Source of the DNA: Mycobacterium sp. 141
GTDB taxonomy: Bacteria > Actinomycetota > Actinomycetes > Mycobacteriales > Mycobacteriaceae
DNA: 64,000 nt
Assembly: GCF_000382405.1 (NCBI RefSeq)
Contig: NZ_KB908263.1
Span: 62,001 to 126,000, forward strand
Direction: 5' to 3'
The notes under the pieces were generated by a model. The model did no database searches. It had not been told where the DNA came from and saw only the letters and a program-made list of their open reading frames with translations. Position numbers and translations under genes: made by a program. Below, piece by piece: positions 9,317 through 17,968 of this stretch; the first letter of the stretch is position 1, and the number at the start of each line of letters is the position of its first letter.

Positions 9317-9975
9317 GTGATCGCCCGCCAGAAGTCCACTGCGGCAATGACACTGCCCCGTACCGATCCACTCACCTTGGACTGGCCTCCGGTGCGCGGC
9401 CCGTAGGTCACGTCCCGCTCGACTACGCGCCAACCGGCCTGCGCCGCGCGGACCAACAGCTCCAGCGGGTAGCCCGACCGGCGATCGGTCACCCCGAGAC
9501 CGATCAGTGCGTCACGGCGGGCCACTCGCATCGGCGCGATGTCGTGCACCGGCAGCCCGTACCGCCGGCGCACTCGCCAGCACACCGCGGCCGTGCCGAG
9601 GCGGGCATGCCACGGCCAGCGCAACCCGGCGGCCGGCCGGCGCCGGCCGATCACCAGGTCGGCGCCGTGATCCAGTTCGGCGATGAGCGCCGGAAGCTCG
9701 CCTGGGTCGAGCGAACCGTCGGCATCGAGCACGGCCACGATCGGCGTCCCGGCCGCGACCACCCCCGCGTGCACCGCAGAGCCATACCCTGGTCGTGGCT
9801 CGGCCACCACCGTCGCACCGAGCGCACGGGCCACTTCAGCGGTGCGATCGGTGCTGTTGTTGTCGACGACCAGCGGCTGGTAGCCCTGCGGTATCGCGGC
9901 CAGCACTCCGGGCAGCGACTGCTCCTCGTCCAGACAGGGCAGCACCACGGTGACACGGGCCGGTTCAGGGGCCAT
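9313..9975 (-). CDS. Family 2 glycosyltransferase, polyprenyl-phosphate sugar synthase type (Rv0539-like)
   Basis: About 220 residues with a GT-A fold: VTVVLPCLDEEQSLPGVLAA at the N-terminus, NNSTDRTAEVARALGATVV, and the metal-binding region AVLDADGSLDPGELPAL near residue 85. RRSGYPLELLVRAAQAGWRV near the C-terminus matches dolichyl/polyprenyl-phosphate mannose or glucose synthases. No C-terminal membrane segments are present. It is translationally coupled (ATGA) to the DUF2064 gene, so the two probably act on one envelope glycan. ATG at 9975 is preferred because the domain starts six residues later; an upstream ATG at 10020 adds basic residues. Confidence 0.8.
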   Translation of the reverse strand: MAPEPARVTVVLPCLDEEQSLPGVLAAIPQGYQPLVVDNNSTDRTAEVARALGATVVAEPRPGYGSAVHAGVVAAGTPIVAVLDADGSLDPGELPALIAELDHGADLVIGRRRPAAGLRWPWHARLGTAAVCWRVRRRYGLPVHDIAPMRVARRDALIGLGVTDRRSGYPLELLVRAAQAGWRVVERDVTYGPRTGGQSKVSGSVRGSVIAAVDFWRAIT

Positions 9976-10115
9976 GCTCTCCGACGGTAGGCCGCCTCCG
10001 GCTCGCCGGCCAAGGCCCAACCATGACGTGGTGCGGCGCTACCTGGAACGCGATCCTCATCGGATTCATATCCACGGTTGAGCTCATCGACAGCTCCGAC
10101 ACGGACCGTGACCAC

Positions 10116-10820
10116 ATGGTCATCACACCTCGCACATCGCGCTACGCCGTTGTCGCTATTGCCGGATTCGCCGCGTGCTCGTTGGCCGCATGCGGATCAT
10201 CGAGCACGCCGTCTGCTCCCAGTTCTGCGACCAGCAGCTCTACGTCAACGTCCGCCGCCGCCGGCCCCACGCCCGGAGCCGCCGGTCACAACGGCAAGGA
10301 CCGGGTGGCCGGGCTGGTCAGTGCCGTGTCAGGTGGCACAGTGAACGTAACGGGACGGCAGGGTCCGGCCACCGTGAACATCACCGGATCGACACACATC
10401 GCCCAACTCAATGCCGCACAGCTGAGCGACATCACCCCGGGCGAGTGCATCTGGGTCCACCCCACCAAGGACAGCACCGCGCCCACAGTCACGGCAGCCG
10501 CAGTCCTCGTCGGTCAACCCGCCGGGAACCAATGCGGACACAAAGGCGGCAATCAGCATCACGGCGTCGCCGGCACCGTCACCTCGGTGAACGGCAACTC
10601 GATCGTGGTCACCGCGGCGGACAACAGCACCGCCACAGTGACCGTCACGGCCAACACGCGGTACGAAAAACGTTCCGACGCAGACGCTTCGGCAGTCACC
10701 ACCGGCGTTTGCCTGGCGGCCCGCGGCACCAAGGGCAGCGACGGCGTCCTGCAAGCCACCGGCGCGACCGTGCGGCCGGCCACGAACGGCAGTTGCGGCG
10801 GCGAGCGCCCGCAACACTAG
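10116..10820 (+). CDS. Secreted lipoprotein with two DUF5666-like domains
   Basis: About 234 residues from ATG at 10116. A signal peptide ends in a lipobox (AACSLAAC, Cys26), followed by a Ser/Thr/Ala-rich linker of about 40 residues. Two related modules follow, GLVSAVSGGTVNVTG and GTVTSVNGNSIVVTAADNS, which resemble the small beta-barrel of DUF5666. Four cysteines in the mature part (GECIWVH, NQCGHKGG, GVCLAARG, GSCGGERP) could form disulfides. It should be anchored on the outer face of the plasma membrane. Function is unknown. It is divergent from the GT2 gene and converges on galE3. A longer frame from 10023 lacks a signal peptide at its start. Confidence 0.75.
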   Translation: MVITPRTSRYAVVAIAGFAACSLAACGSSSTPSAPSSATSSSTSTSAAAGPTPGAAGHNGKDRVAGLVSAVSGGTVNVTGRQGPATVNITGSTHIAQLNAAQLSDITPGECIWVHPTKDSTAPTVTAAAVLVGQPAGNQCGHKGGNQHHGVAGTVTSVNGNSIVVTAADNSTATVTVTANTRYEKRSDADASAVTTGVCLAARGTKGSDGVLQATGATVRPATNGSCGGERPQH

Positions 10821-10868
10821 TCGGGCAGAGCTGTTGCTGATCGATCCGGGCGAGCTCGCGGTCGCGCG

Positions 10869-11900
10869 TCACGTCCGCAACGGCGCGAACGCGAACTCGG
10901 CCAGCCCCTCGTGTGGATCGATCGCGGCCGCGAAGCCCAGTTTTCGGGTCGCCCGCTCCGGCGAGGCCACGATGTGCCGGACGTCGCCGCTGCGGTACTG
11001 GCCGGTGACGACGGGCTTGTCCACGCCGCGGGCCTCGCACAGCCGCGTCGCCACCTCCAGGATCGAGATCGGCCGGCCCGAGCACACGTTGAACGCGGTG
11101 AAGCCTGGTTCCGGGTATTGCACCGCGGCGACGTTGGCGGCGGCGATGTCGTCGACGTGGACGAAGTCGCGCATCTGCCCGCCGTCTTCGAAAACCCTTG
11201 GCCGCTGCCCGGATTCGAGCTGTGAGCGGAAGATGGCCGCAACCCCGGAGTACGGGGTGTCGCGCGGCATGTTGGGGCCGTAGACGTTGTGGTAGCGCAG
11301 CGCGACCACTGCCCCGGCGCCGGCCTCGACCCACGCCAGCGCGAAATGCTCCTGCGCGGTCTTGCTGGCGGCGTAGAGACTGCGGGGACGCAGCGGCGCG
11401 TCCTCGCCGACCAGGCGCCACCGCAACGGTTCTCCGCCGATCGGGCAGCGGTGCTCGAACACCCCGGCGTCCAGATCGGCTTTGGTGCGCGGTGTCGGGT
11501 CGACCGGGCCGTGCTCGGGACAGTCATAGCCGCCTTGCCCGTACACCACCATCGACGAGGCCAGCACCAGACGGGTGCAACCCGCGGCGTACATCTCGGC
11601 GAGCAGTACGGCCGTCCCGTAGTCGTTGTGGCCGGCGTAGGACGGGGCGTCGGCCGCGTCGACCCCGGCGCCGACCACGGCCGCCTGGTGACACACCACG
11701 TCGACGCCGTCGAGCAGAGGTTTGAGCGCGGACCCGGCACGGATGTCGACCACATGGCATTGCGGCGGGGCTTCGGCACCGGGACCGTGTGCGGCGGCCA
11801 GCATGGTATCGACGGCGACGACCTCGTGGCCGGCTGCCCGCAAGGCGGCGCAGGTACGGGACCCGATGAAACCTGCTGCGCCCGTGAGCAGAATCCTCAC
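10869..11900 (-). CDS. galE3: NAD-dependent epimerase/dehydratase (GalE3-like)
   Basis: A 343-residue extended short-chain dehydrogenase. VRILLTGAAGFIGSRTC is the NAD-binding GxxGxxG motif at residues 7-13, SSMVVYGQGGY carries the catalytic Ser, and YAASKTAQEHF is the YxxxK motif. DFVHVDDIAAANV and FNVCSGRPISILEV are typical of nucleotide-sugar epimerases. The start is GTG at 11898-11900, overlapping the mtnP stop by four bases (GTGA). By order it is the Rv0536 ortholog. Annotated as UDP-glucose epimerase, but its real sugar substrate is not established by the sequence. A 70-codon upstream extension has no homologous content. Confidence 0.85.
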   Translation of the reverse strand: MRILLTGAAGFIGSRTCAALRAAGHEVVAVDTMLAAAHGPGAEAPPQCHVVDIRAGSALKPLLDGVDVVCHQAAVVGAGVDAADAPSYAGHNDYGTAVLLAEMYAAGCTRLVLASSMVVYGQGGYDCPEHGPVDPTPRTKADLDAGVFEHRCPIGGEPLRWRLVGEDAPLRPRSLYAASKTAQEHFALAWVEAGAGAVVALRYHNVYGPNMPRDTPYSGVAAIFRSQLESGQRPRVFEDGGQMRDFVHVDDIAAANVAAVQYPEPGFTAFNVCSGRPISILEVATRLCEARGVDKPVVTGQYRSGDVRHIVASPERATRKLGFAAAIDPHEGLAEFAFAPLRT

Positions 11901-12673
11901 GGCAGCTCGAAAGGCAGCTTCACCCCGTCGTGGGCCAGACAGTGCGTGCAGGTGCGCTCGACGTCGACGGCCTCGAGCGCCTCGTGCACGAGCTTTTTGA
12001 ACGGCGCGATGTTGCGTTCGAATTCGGCGAACACGTCGACCGTGCGCACCCCTGCCCCGGCCTCGATGCCCGCGTCCAGGTCGGTCACCAAAGCGATGGC
12101 GGCGTAACACATCTCGAGTTCACGTGCCAGCACGGCCTCGGGGTAGCCGGTCATGTTGACCAGTCGGAAACCCTGGTTTGCGAACCATCGGCTCTCGGCA
12201 CGGGTGGAGAACCGCGGCCCCTGGATCACCACCATGGTTCCGCCATCGACCACACCGGGCAGCCCGGCTGCCGCGGCGCGCAGTGTCGGACAGTACGGGT
12301 CGGCGAAGCTGACGTGGATTCCGCCGGAATCGAAGTAGGTGTCGGGACGTCCGCTGGTGCGGTCGACCAGCTGATCGGGCACCGCCAGCGAACCCGGTCC
12401 GAGGTCGGGGGTCAGGCTGCCGACCGCGCACGGCCCGAAAATACGTCGCACTCCCAGCGCCCGCAATGCCCACATGTTCGCCCGGTACGGCACCGTGTGC
12501 GGCGAATACTCGTGGTTGACGCCGTGTCTCGGGAGGAAAGCCACCTCGTGCTGGCCGATGGTGCCGACCGTGATGGGCGCGCTGGGTTGACCGTAAGGGG
12601 TATCCAGGCTGACGCTGCGCGCCTCAGAGCCGAAGAACGTATAGAAGCCGCTGCCGCCGACGACTCCGAGCAC
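11897..12673 (-). CDS. mtnP: S-methyl-5'-thioadenosine phosphorylase
   Basis: A 258-residue trimeric purine nucleoside phosphorylase-family enzyme that splits methylthioadenosine with phosphate into adenine and methylthioribose-1-phosphate, recycling the by-product of polyamine synthesis. Visible motifs: GVVGGSGFY at the N-terminus, FLPRHGVNHEYSPHTVPYRA, GPRFSTRAESRWF and NMTGYPEAVLARELEMCYA. The start is GTG at 12671-12673, sharing one base with the TAG stop of the preceding small gene. Ortholog of Rv0535. Translationally coupled to galE3 downstream. Confidence 0.92.
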   Translation of the reverse strand: MLGVVGGSGFYTFFGSEARSVSLDTPYGQPSAPITVGTIGQHEVAFLPRHGVNHEYSPHTVPYRANMWALRALGVRRIFGPCAVGSLTPDLGPGSLAVPDQLVDRTSGRPDTYFDSGGIHVSFADPYCPTLRAAAAGLPGVVDGGTMVVIQGPRFSTRAESRWFANQGFRLVNMTGYPEAVLARELEMCYAAIALVTDLDAGIEAGAGVRTVDVFAEFERNIAPFKKLVHEALEAVDVERTCTHCLAHDGVKLPFELP

Positions 12674-12957
12674 TAGTCAGTCTTGTTGTCGGGACCCTCG
12701 GGGCGGCTCTCTTCGACATCCGCCGGGAGTTCGTCGTCAAGGTCTCTGTCGAGGTCGTCGTCGAGCTGGGCCCGGGCTTTCCGGGCGTTGTCGCGGATCT
12801 CGAACGCGTCGGTGGCCAAGCCGCCGACGGCCGCGGCCACGTCCTTGACTGCAGTGGTGATGATGTGGGTCACCTCGCCCACCGTCGAGGCCACCGCCTC
12901 GACGGATTCCTGCAGCACGTCCTTGCTGATCTCGGTCTTGCTGAGCCGGTCATTCAT
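12673..12957 (-). CDS. Small acidic hypothetical protein
   Basis: 94 residues from ATG at 12957. The first 60 residues are predicted helical with a regular Val/Ala pattern ([20 protein letters not shown], then [20 protein letters not shown]). The tail is strongly acidic and probably disordered ([20 protein letters not shown]). No catalytic motif is seen. Its stop overlaps the mtnP start by one base, and its start lies 38 bases from the divergent menA start. I do not recognise the family; similar short proteins of this composition occur upstream of mtnP in other mycobacteria as far as I recall. Confidence 0.65.
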   Translation of the reverse strand: MNDRLSKTEISKDVLQESVEAVASTVGEVTHIITTAVKDVAAAVGGLATDAFEIRDNARKARAQLDDDLDRDLDDELPADVEESRPEGPDNKTD

Positions 12958-12995
12958 GCCGCCAGTGTAGGTCGGATCGCCCGAGTGCTCATACG

Positions 12996-13871
12996 ATGGC
13001 GGCCGTGGCCAGTTTCGCGCAATGGATCGAGGGCGCCCGGCCCCGCACCCTGCCCAACGCCGTCTCACCGGTGATCACCGGTACCGGCGCGGCGGCGTGG
13101 CTCGGTGCGGCGGTGTGGTGGAAAGCACTGCTGGCCCTGGTGGTTGCCCTGGCCCTGATCGTCGGCGTCAACTACGCCAACGACTACAGCGATGGCATCC
13201 GCGGCACCGACGACGTGCGGTCCGGCCCGCTGCGGCTGGTGGGTTCCCGGTTGGCGTCACCCCGCGCGGTGCTGACCGCGGCGCTCCTGAGTTTGGCGGT
13301 GGGTGCCGTCGCGGGCTTGGTGCTGGCCGCGGTCAGTGCGCCGTGGCTGATCGCCGTCGGCGCGGTCTGTATCGCCGGGGCGTGGCTGTACACCGGCGGC
13401 AAGAAGCCCTACGGCTATCTCGGGTTGGGTGAGGTCGCGGTCTTCATCTTCTTCGGGTTGGTCGCGGTGCTCGGCACGCAGTACACCCAGGCATTGCGGA
13501 TCGACTGGGTCGGCGTGGTGATGGCCGTGGTGATGGGTTCGCTGTCGTCGGCGGTGCTGGTGGCCAACAATCTGCGCGACATCCCCACCGACGCCGAGTC
13601 CGGCAAGATCACGCTGGCCGTGCGGCTCGGCGATGCTCGCACGCGGGTGCTGTACCAGGCGCTGCTCGGCGTGGCCCTGGTCGGGACGCTGGCGCTGACC
13701 GCTGCCACACCGTGGTGTCTGGTGGGACTGCTGGCCGCGCCGCTCGCGGTGCGCGCGGCCCGGCCCGTGCGGGGCGGCAGTGGTGGTGCCGGGCTGATCC
13801 CCGTGCTGCGCGACACCGGGCTGACCATGCTGATATGGGCCGTCACGGTGTCTTTGGCGATGAGTTTCTAG
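12996..13871 (+). CDS. menA: 1,4-dihydroxy-2-naphthoate polyprenyltransferase
   Basis: A 291-residue UbiA-superfamily membrane enzyme that attaches the polyprenyl chain to dihydroxynaphthoate in menaquinone synthesis. The first Asp-rich motif is [11 protein letters not shown] (residues about 61-71) and the second is [10 protein letters not shown] (about 195-204). Eight or so transmembrane segments are visible, and [20 protein letters not shown] is the usual MenA N-terminus. Ortholog of Rv0534c. Divergent from the small acidic gene, with very little space for promoters. Its stop is followed two bases later by a palindromic repeat that may serve as terminator. Confidence 0.95.
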   Translation: MAAVASFAQWIEGARPRTLPNAVSPVITGTGAAAWLGAAVWWKALLALVVALALIVGVNYANDYSDGIRGTDDVRSGPLRLVGSRLASPRAVLTAALLSLAVGAVAGLVLAAVSAPWLIAVGAVCIAGAWLYTGGKKPYGYLGLGEVAVFIFFGLVAVLGTQYTQALRIDWVGVVMAVVMGSLSSAVLVANNLRDIPTDAESGKITLAVRLGDARTRVLYQALLGVALVGTLALTAATPWCLVGLLAAPLAVRAARPVRGGSGGAGLIPVLRDTGLTMLIWAVTVSLAMSF

Positions 13872-13872
13872 C

Positions 13873-13934
13873 GCGAGCAGACACTGCGGTACCTGACACG
13901 CCGTAGTTGCGGTGCCGCCATGACTGCTCGCCGA
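13873..13934 (+). repeat. Interspersed palindromic repeat, copy 1
   Basis: 62 bp beginning CGCGAGCAGAC and ending ACTGCTCGCCG, with core GGTACCTGACACGCCG. The same element occurs at 14921-14985 (inverted), 21836-21898 and 48199-48262. This copy has imperfect arms and starts two bases after the menA stop codon. With copy 2 it brackets the AbiEi-like gene. Confidence 0.85.
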
Positions 13935-14008
13935 AGAAGTTCGGCAGGTTATCCACAGATCGTCCTAGGCCTCTTCAGTCGCAGGCAGTAGGCGGCCAGC
14001 ATCGAAGA

Positions 14009-14906
14009 ATGCCCAGCGCCGCGATCGATCTCGAGAACCTGTTCGCCAGCAACGGCGGAGTGGCCAGCACTGCGCAGTTGAGATCGGTCATGTCGCGCAA
14101 GACGCTTGCGGCACTTGTGCGCTCAGGGCAAATTCTGCGTGTGTGTCGTGGCGTCTACTCCGACCATGTGCCCGGGACACTCGATCGACTTGCGGCCCTG
14201 GACATCCTCACCTCGATGCCGATCGTGGCCTGTATGAACACCGCTGCAGAACTCCACGGATTCGACACCGAGCACGACGACCGCGTTCACATCCTCGATC
14301 CCGGACTTCGCATCCGCCCCGACGACGGGCTGATGGTGCACCAACGCGTCGGCGCACCGTTGAAACGCGTCTCCGGCCGGCTGGCGACAACCCCTGCCTG
14401 GACGGCCGTCGAGCTCGCCCGCACCCTACGCCGGCCGCGTGCGCTCGCGATCCTCGACGCCGCTCTGCACGTGGGCGCCTGCGACGCCGCGGAATTGGAC
14501 TCCGCGGTGCGCGAGCAGAAAGGACGCAGAGGCATCGTCGCCGTGCGAGACCTGTTGGCGCACGCCGACGCTCGCGCCGAGTCGCCGATGGAAAGCGAGA
14601 TGCGACTGGTGTTCATCGACTGGTGCGTGCCACGTCCCGAGCTGCAATACGAGATCATCGATCGCCACGGTGAGCCGGTGGCGGGTGGACTTTGCCTGGC
14701 CCGACGCGAAAGTGGCCGCCGAATACGACAGCGTGGAATGGCACGCCACTCCCGAAGGCTTCAAACACGACCGGCTGAAGACCGCTCGGCTGCAGGAGTG
14801 TGGCTGGAGCACTGTCTCCGCGGTGACCGACGATATCCGCCGGCGTCCCGAAGAGTTGGTGCGTCGGGTCCTGTGGCACCTCGACGGCGCCGCTTTGGCG
14901 GGGTGA
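14009..14906 (+). pseudogene. AbiEi-like antitoxin / DUF559 protein, frameshifted
   Basis: ATG at 14009 opens a frame with an AbiEi-type winged helix (residues about 5-50: LENLFASNGGVASTAQLRSV, LVRSGQILRVCRGVYSDHVP). A middle domain follows, then a DUF559/Vsr-like endonuclease-fold module. The first part of that module (ESPMESEMRLVFIDW, PELQYEIIDRHGEP) is in the starting frame. Near 14678-14682 the rest (WRVDFAWPDAKVAAEYDSVE and GWSTVSAVTDDIRRRPEELV) moves to another frame, ending at 14906. A two-base loss or one-base gain explains this. The unshifted frame runs on to 15022 with unrelated content. Such proteins are common in actinobacteria as solo genes with no partner toxin, and none is seen here. 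Either a decayed gene or a sequencing error. Confidence 0.8.
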
Positions 14907-14920
14907 TCAGCTGGGTTGCG

Positions 14921-14985
14921 CCCGCGAGCAGACATGGCAGTACTGGAAAGCCGGCGTGTCGGGTACCGCAGCGTCTGCTCGCGGG
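14921..14985 (-). repeat. Interspersed palindromic repeat, copy 2 (inverted)
   Basis: 65 bp with perfect 13-base terminal inverted repeats: CCCGCGAGCAGAC at 14921-14933 and GTCTGCTCGCGGG at 14973-14985. Its reverse complement aligns end to end with copy 1, including GGTACCCGACACGCCG. It lies 15 bases after the AbiEi-like stop and upstream of the MHS transporter. Strong hairpin potential; could act as a terminator. Confidence 0.9.
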
Positions 14986-15059
14986 AAGAAAGTTGACCCA
15001 CGGCGGCACTGGGTTCCACTAACGTTGCTCCTCGACCGGCCGACCGTCTGGAGACGAGC

Positions 15060-16421
15060 ATGACCGTTTCGACCGCACAGCCGCCACCGCCATCGGGCCG
15101 GGTGGCGACCCGTCGGGCCATCTGGAACACGATCAGGGGATCGTCGGGCAACCTCGTCGAGTGGTACGACGTCTACGTCTACACCGTGTTCGCCACGTAC
15201 TTCGAGAAGCAGTTCTTCGATCCGGCCGACCAGAACGCGACGGTCTACATCTACGCGATCTTCGCCGTCACGTTCGTCACGCGGCCGATCGGCTCGTGGT
15301 TCTTCGGCCGGTTCGCCGACCGCCGCGGACGCCGCGCCGCGCTGACCTTCAGTGTGTCGCTGATGGCGCTGTGTTCGCTCGTCATCGCGTTGGTGCCGGC
15401 CCGCGACAGTATCGGTATGGCCGCGCCGATCGTCCTGGTGTTGTGCCGGCTGGTGCAGGGGTTCGCCACCGGCGGTGAATACGGCACGTCGGCCACCTAC
15501 ATGTCCGAGGCCGCCACGCGGGAACGCCGCGGCTTCTTCTCGTCGTTCCAGTACGTCACGCTGGTCGGCGGCCATGTGCTGGCCCAATTCACCCTGCTCA
15601 TCATCCTCACCGCGTTCAGCTCAGCACAGGTAAGCGAATTCGGTTGGCGCATCGGCTTTGCCGTCGGTGGCGTCGCCGCAATCGTGGTGTTCTGGCTGCG
15701 CCGGACGATGGACGAATCGCTGTCGGAGGAACAACTCGCGGCGGTCAAAGCCGGGCAGGACAACAGCTCCGGGTCGATGAGCGAGCTGCTCACCCGCTAC
15801 TGGAAGCCGCTGCTGCTGTGCTTCCTGATCACCATGGGCGGCACGCTGGCGTTCTACGCCTACAGCGTCAACGCCCCTGCGATCGTCAAGTCCACCTACC
15901 AGGACCAGGCCATGACCGCCACCTGGATCAACCTCATCGGGTTGATCTTTCTGATGGCGATCCAACCGGTCGGCGGAATCATCAGTGACAAGGTGGGACG
16001 CAAACCGCTGTTGCTGTTCTTCGGGTTCGGCGGCGTCGTCTACACGTACGTCCTCTTCACCTACCTACCCCAAACCCGTTCGCCCATCGTGTCGTTCCTG
16101 CTCGTCGCGGTCAGCTACGTGTTACTCACCGGCTACACGTCGATCAACGCGCTGGTGAAATCCGAACTGTTTCCCGCCCATGTGCGGGCACTGGGTGTGG
16201 GAGTCGGCTACGCACTGGCCAATTCGATATTCGGCGGTACCGCGCCGGTGATCTACCAGGCCCTCAAGGAGCAGAACCAGGTGCCGGTGTTCATCGGCTA
16301 CGTCACGTTGTGCATCGCGATCTCTCTGGTGGTGTACCTGTTCTTCCTGAAGAACAAGGCCGACACCTACCTGGACCGCGAGAAGGGCTCGGCATTCGTC
16401 CCGGCAGATAGTTACCGGTGA
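15060..16421 (+). CDS. MHS-family MFS transporter (metabolite:H+ symporter)
   Basis: A 453-residue protein with 12 hydrophobic segments. NLVEWYDVYVYTVFATYFEK near the N-terminus, RPIGSWFFGRFADRRGRR between segments 2 and 3, and LCRLVQGFATGGEYGTSATY are hallmarks of the MHS family (KgtP, ProP, shikimate and dicarboxylate symporters). It likely imports an organic acid, proline/betaine or similar solute with protons; substrate is not predictable from this. The 3' end overlaps the convergent aminotransferase by ten bases. It is absent from this place in the M. tuberculosis gene order, so it is part of a local insertion. Confidence 0.9.
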   Translation: MTVSTAQPPPPSGRVATRRAIWNTIRGSSGNLVEWYDVYVYTVFATYFEKQFFDPADQNATVYIYAIFAVTFVTRPIGSWFFGRFADRRGRRAALTFSVSLMALCSLVIALVPARDSIGMAAPIVLVLCRLVQGFATGGEYGTSATYMSEAATRERRGFFSSFQYVTLVGGHVLAQFTLLIILTAFSSAQVSEFGWRIGFAVGGVAAIVVFWLRRTMDESLSEEQLAAVKAGQDNSSGSMSELLTRYWKPLLLCFLITMGGTLAFYAYSVNAPAIVKSTYQDQAMTATWINLIGLIFLMAIQPVGGIISDKVGRKPLLLFFGFGGVVYTYVLFTYLPQTRSPIVSFLLVAVSYVLLTGYTSINALVKSELFPAHVRALGVGVGYALANSIFGGTAPVIYQALKEQNQVPVFIGYVTLCIAISLVVYLFFLKNKADTYLDREKGSAFVPADSYR

Positions 16422-17446
16422 ACCCCCAACGCGTCGAGCAGCCGGTCCAGATCGTTGTCGTTGTTGTAGAGGTGAAAGCCCACACGCACGGCGCCGGCCC
16501 GGATCGACGCGCGAATCCCGGCCCGCTGCAACCGGTCTGCCGCATCGGCGATCGGGATCGATACGATAGCCGAATCCTGCTGGGGCAGCCCGATTTCGGC
16601 GCGCAACCGATTGGCCAGTCCGACGGCGTGGTGTTTGACCGCGACCTGATCCAGCGACGCCAACCACGGCAGTGCCAGCGCGGCTCCGAGCACGCTGAAC
16701 CAGGCCGGCGAGGTGTCGAACCGGCGCGCGTCGGCAGCCAGCCGCAGCGGCAGCCCGTAGATCGACTGCCAGGGCTGCTCGCCCGCATACCAGTTCGCCG
16801 CGTGCGGCGTCATGGTCGCAGCCACGCGCTCGCTCAACGACATCCACGTGGTGCCTCGTGGCGACAGCAGCCACTTGTACACCGCGGCCACCGTGACATC
16901 CGCCCAGCCCACATCGGGACATGCCCAGCCGAGGGCCTGGGTGAGGTCCACCACGGTGAGAGTGTCGGTGCCCTGCACAGCCGTGCGCAGGGCCGCCGGA
17001 TCGAGTACCGCACCGTTGGCCGACTGCACGAGGCTGACCGACACCACGTCGAAGTCGGCGGCACTGCGCAGCAGATCGTCGGGAGTGAGTTCGGTGACCG
17101 TCACGCCACGACCCTGCGCGGCGAACGGGAAGGTGGTGCTGGTGAATTCGCCCGCGAGCACGGCGACCCGGCTGCCATCGGGAATCGCGGCCGCCACCAG
17201 GCCCAGCGCGGCAGAAACATTGCCGGCCATGGTCACCGACTCGACCGGAACCCCGGCCAGCTGCGCGTAACCCGTGCGCCCGGCCCGCACGGGTTCATCG
17301 AACGACGCGGCGTCCATCGTCCCGGCCTGCCAGTCGGCGAGACACCGCTGCAGGGCTTCCAGCTGGAACTGGGGCGGCAGCCCGAACGTAGGCGTGTTGA
17401 GAAACCCTTCGGCCCCGGCGAATTCGGCGCCGAAAGCCTCCCTCAC
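16412..17446 (-). CDS. Class V PLP-dependent aminotransferase-like protein
   Basis: A 344-residue fold type I enzyme of the cysteine desulfurase/isopenicillin epimerase class. VVDLTQALGWACPDVGWADV contains the PLP-contacting Asp, and AAVYKWLLSPRGTTWM carries the Schiff-base lysine. FLNTPTFGLPPQFQLEALQR is the usual N-terminal segment. No active-site Cys loop of a true desulfurase is evident, so amino-group transfer or elimination is more likely. The start is GTG at 17444-17446, overlapping the upstream DUF4229 gene stop (GTGA). Substrate unknown. Confidence 0.8.
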   Translation of the reverse strand: MREAFGAEFAGAEGFLNTPTFGLPPQFQLEALQRCLADWQAGTMDAASFDEPVRAGRTGYAQLAGVPVESVTMAGNVSAALGLVAAAIPDGSRVAVLAGEFTSTTFPFAAQGRGVTVTELTPDDLLRSAADFDVVSVSLVQSANGAVLDPAALRTAVQGTDTLTVVDLTQALGWACPDVGWADVTVAAVYKWLLSPRGTTWMSLSERVAATMTPHAANWYAGEQPWQSIYGLPLRLAADARRFDTSPAWFSVLGAALALPWLASLDQVAVKHHAVGLANRLRAEIGLPQQDSAIVSIPIADAADRLQRAGIRASIRAGAVRVGFHLYNNDNDLDRLLDALGVHR

Positions 17447-17748
17447 GACTTCGGGTCTTCGCCGCGCAGCCGCGCCTGCAGTTGTTCGCGGTCCTGACGC
17501 CGGCGTTCATCGAGGGCCGAGATGGACGCGGTGGCACGCTCCCGCAGCGGGCGAAACAACCAGATCCCCAACGGCAGCGCGATCACCAGGGCGAACAACA
17601 ACGCCACCACGATCGGGAATTCGTGAACCCCGAGCAGGTGCCCACCAACGAAGATCACTGCCGTCAACACCGCGACGAGCGCGAGCCGGGCCGCGACATA
17701 GACCAATACATCGACAACCAAGCGGGCCGCCGGACGACTTGCTGACAC
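17443..17748 (-). CDS. DUF4229 membrane protein (Rv0531-like)
   Basis: 101 residues: two transmembrane segments (LVLVYVAARLALVAVLTAVI type at residues 13-35, and FPIVVALLFALVIALPLGIW at 44-63) followed by a basic cytoplasmic helix with an RERATASISALDERRRQDRE coiled-coil-like stretch. This is the DUF4229 layout. Function is unknown. Translationally coupled to the aminotransferase downstream; by order it corresponds to Rv0531. Confidence 0.8.
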   Translation of the reverse strand: MSASRPAARLVVDVLVYVAARLALVAVLTAVIFVGGHLLGVHEFPIVVALLFALVIALPLGIWLFRPLRERATASISALDERRRQDREQLQARLRGEDPKS

Positions 17749-17798
17749 AACCCGAGCCTACCGACCACGCGTATATTCAGGTAAAGGAGGTTTCTCGA

Positions 17799-17960
17799 GT
17801 GGCGTACCTGCTCCTGTTGCTTGTGTTGGGGTGTTTGGTCTACGTCGGCTGGCGGCTGACGCGGATGACAGCGAACAGATCCAAGACCCGTGTCATCGGC
17901 CCCGACGACGATCCTGAATTCCTGCGCCGGCTGGGACACGGCGACAACCCGCGGCCGTAG
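17799..17960 (+). CDS. 53-residue single-pass membrane protein (Rv0530A-like)
   Basis: GTG at 17799 follows a strong ribosome site, AAAGGAGG at 17783-17790. The product has one transmembrane helix (AYLLLLLVLGCLVYVGWRL) and a polar tail ending in TRVIGPDDDPEFLRRLGHGD. The composition, ribosome site and conserved position, opposite the ParA-like gene and divergent from DUF4229, support a real gene. Function unknown. Confidence 0.8.
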   Translation: MAYLLLLLVLGCLVYVGWRLTRMTANRSKTRVIGPDDDPEFLRRLGHGDNPRP

Positions 17961-17968
17961 CCGACGGG

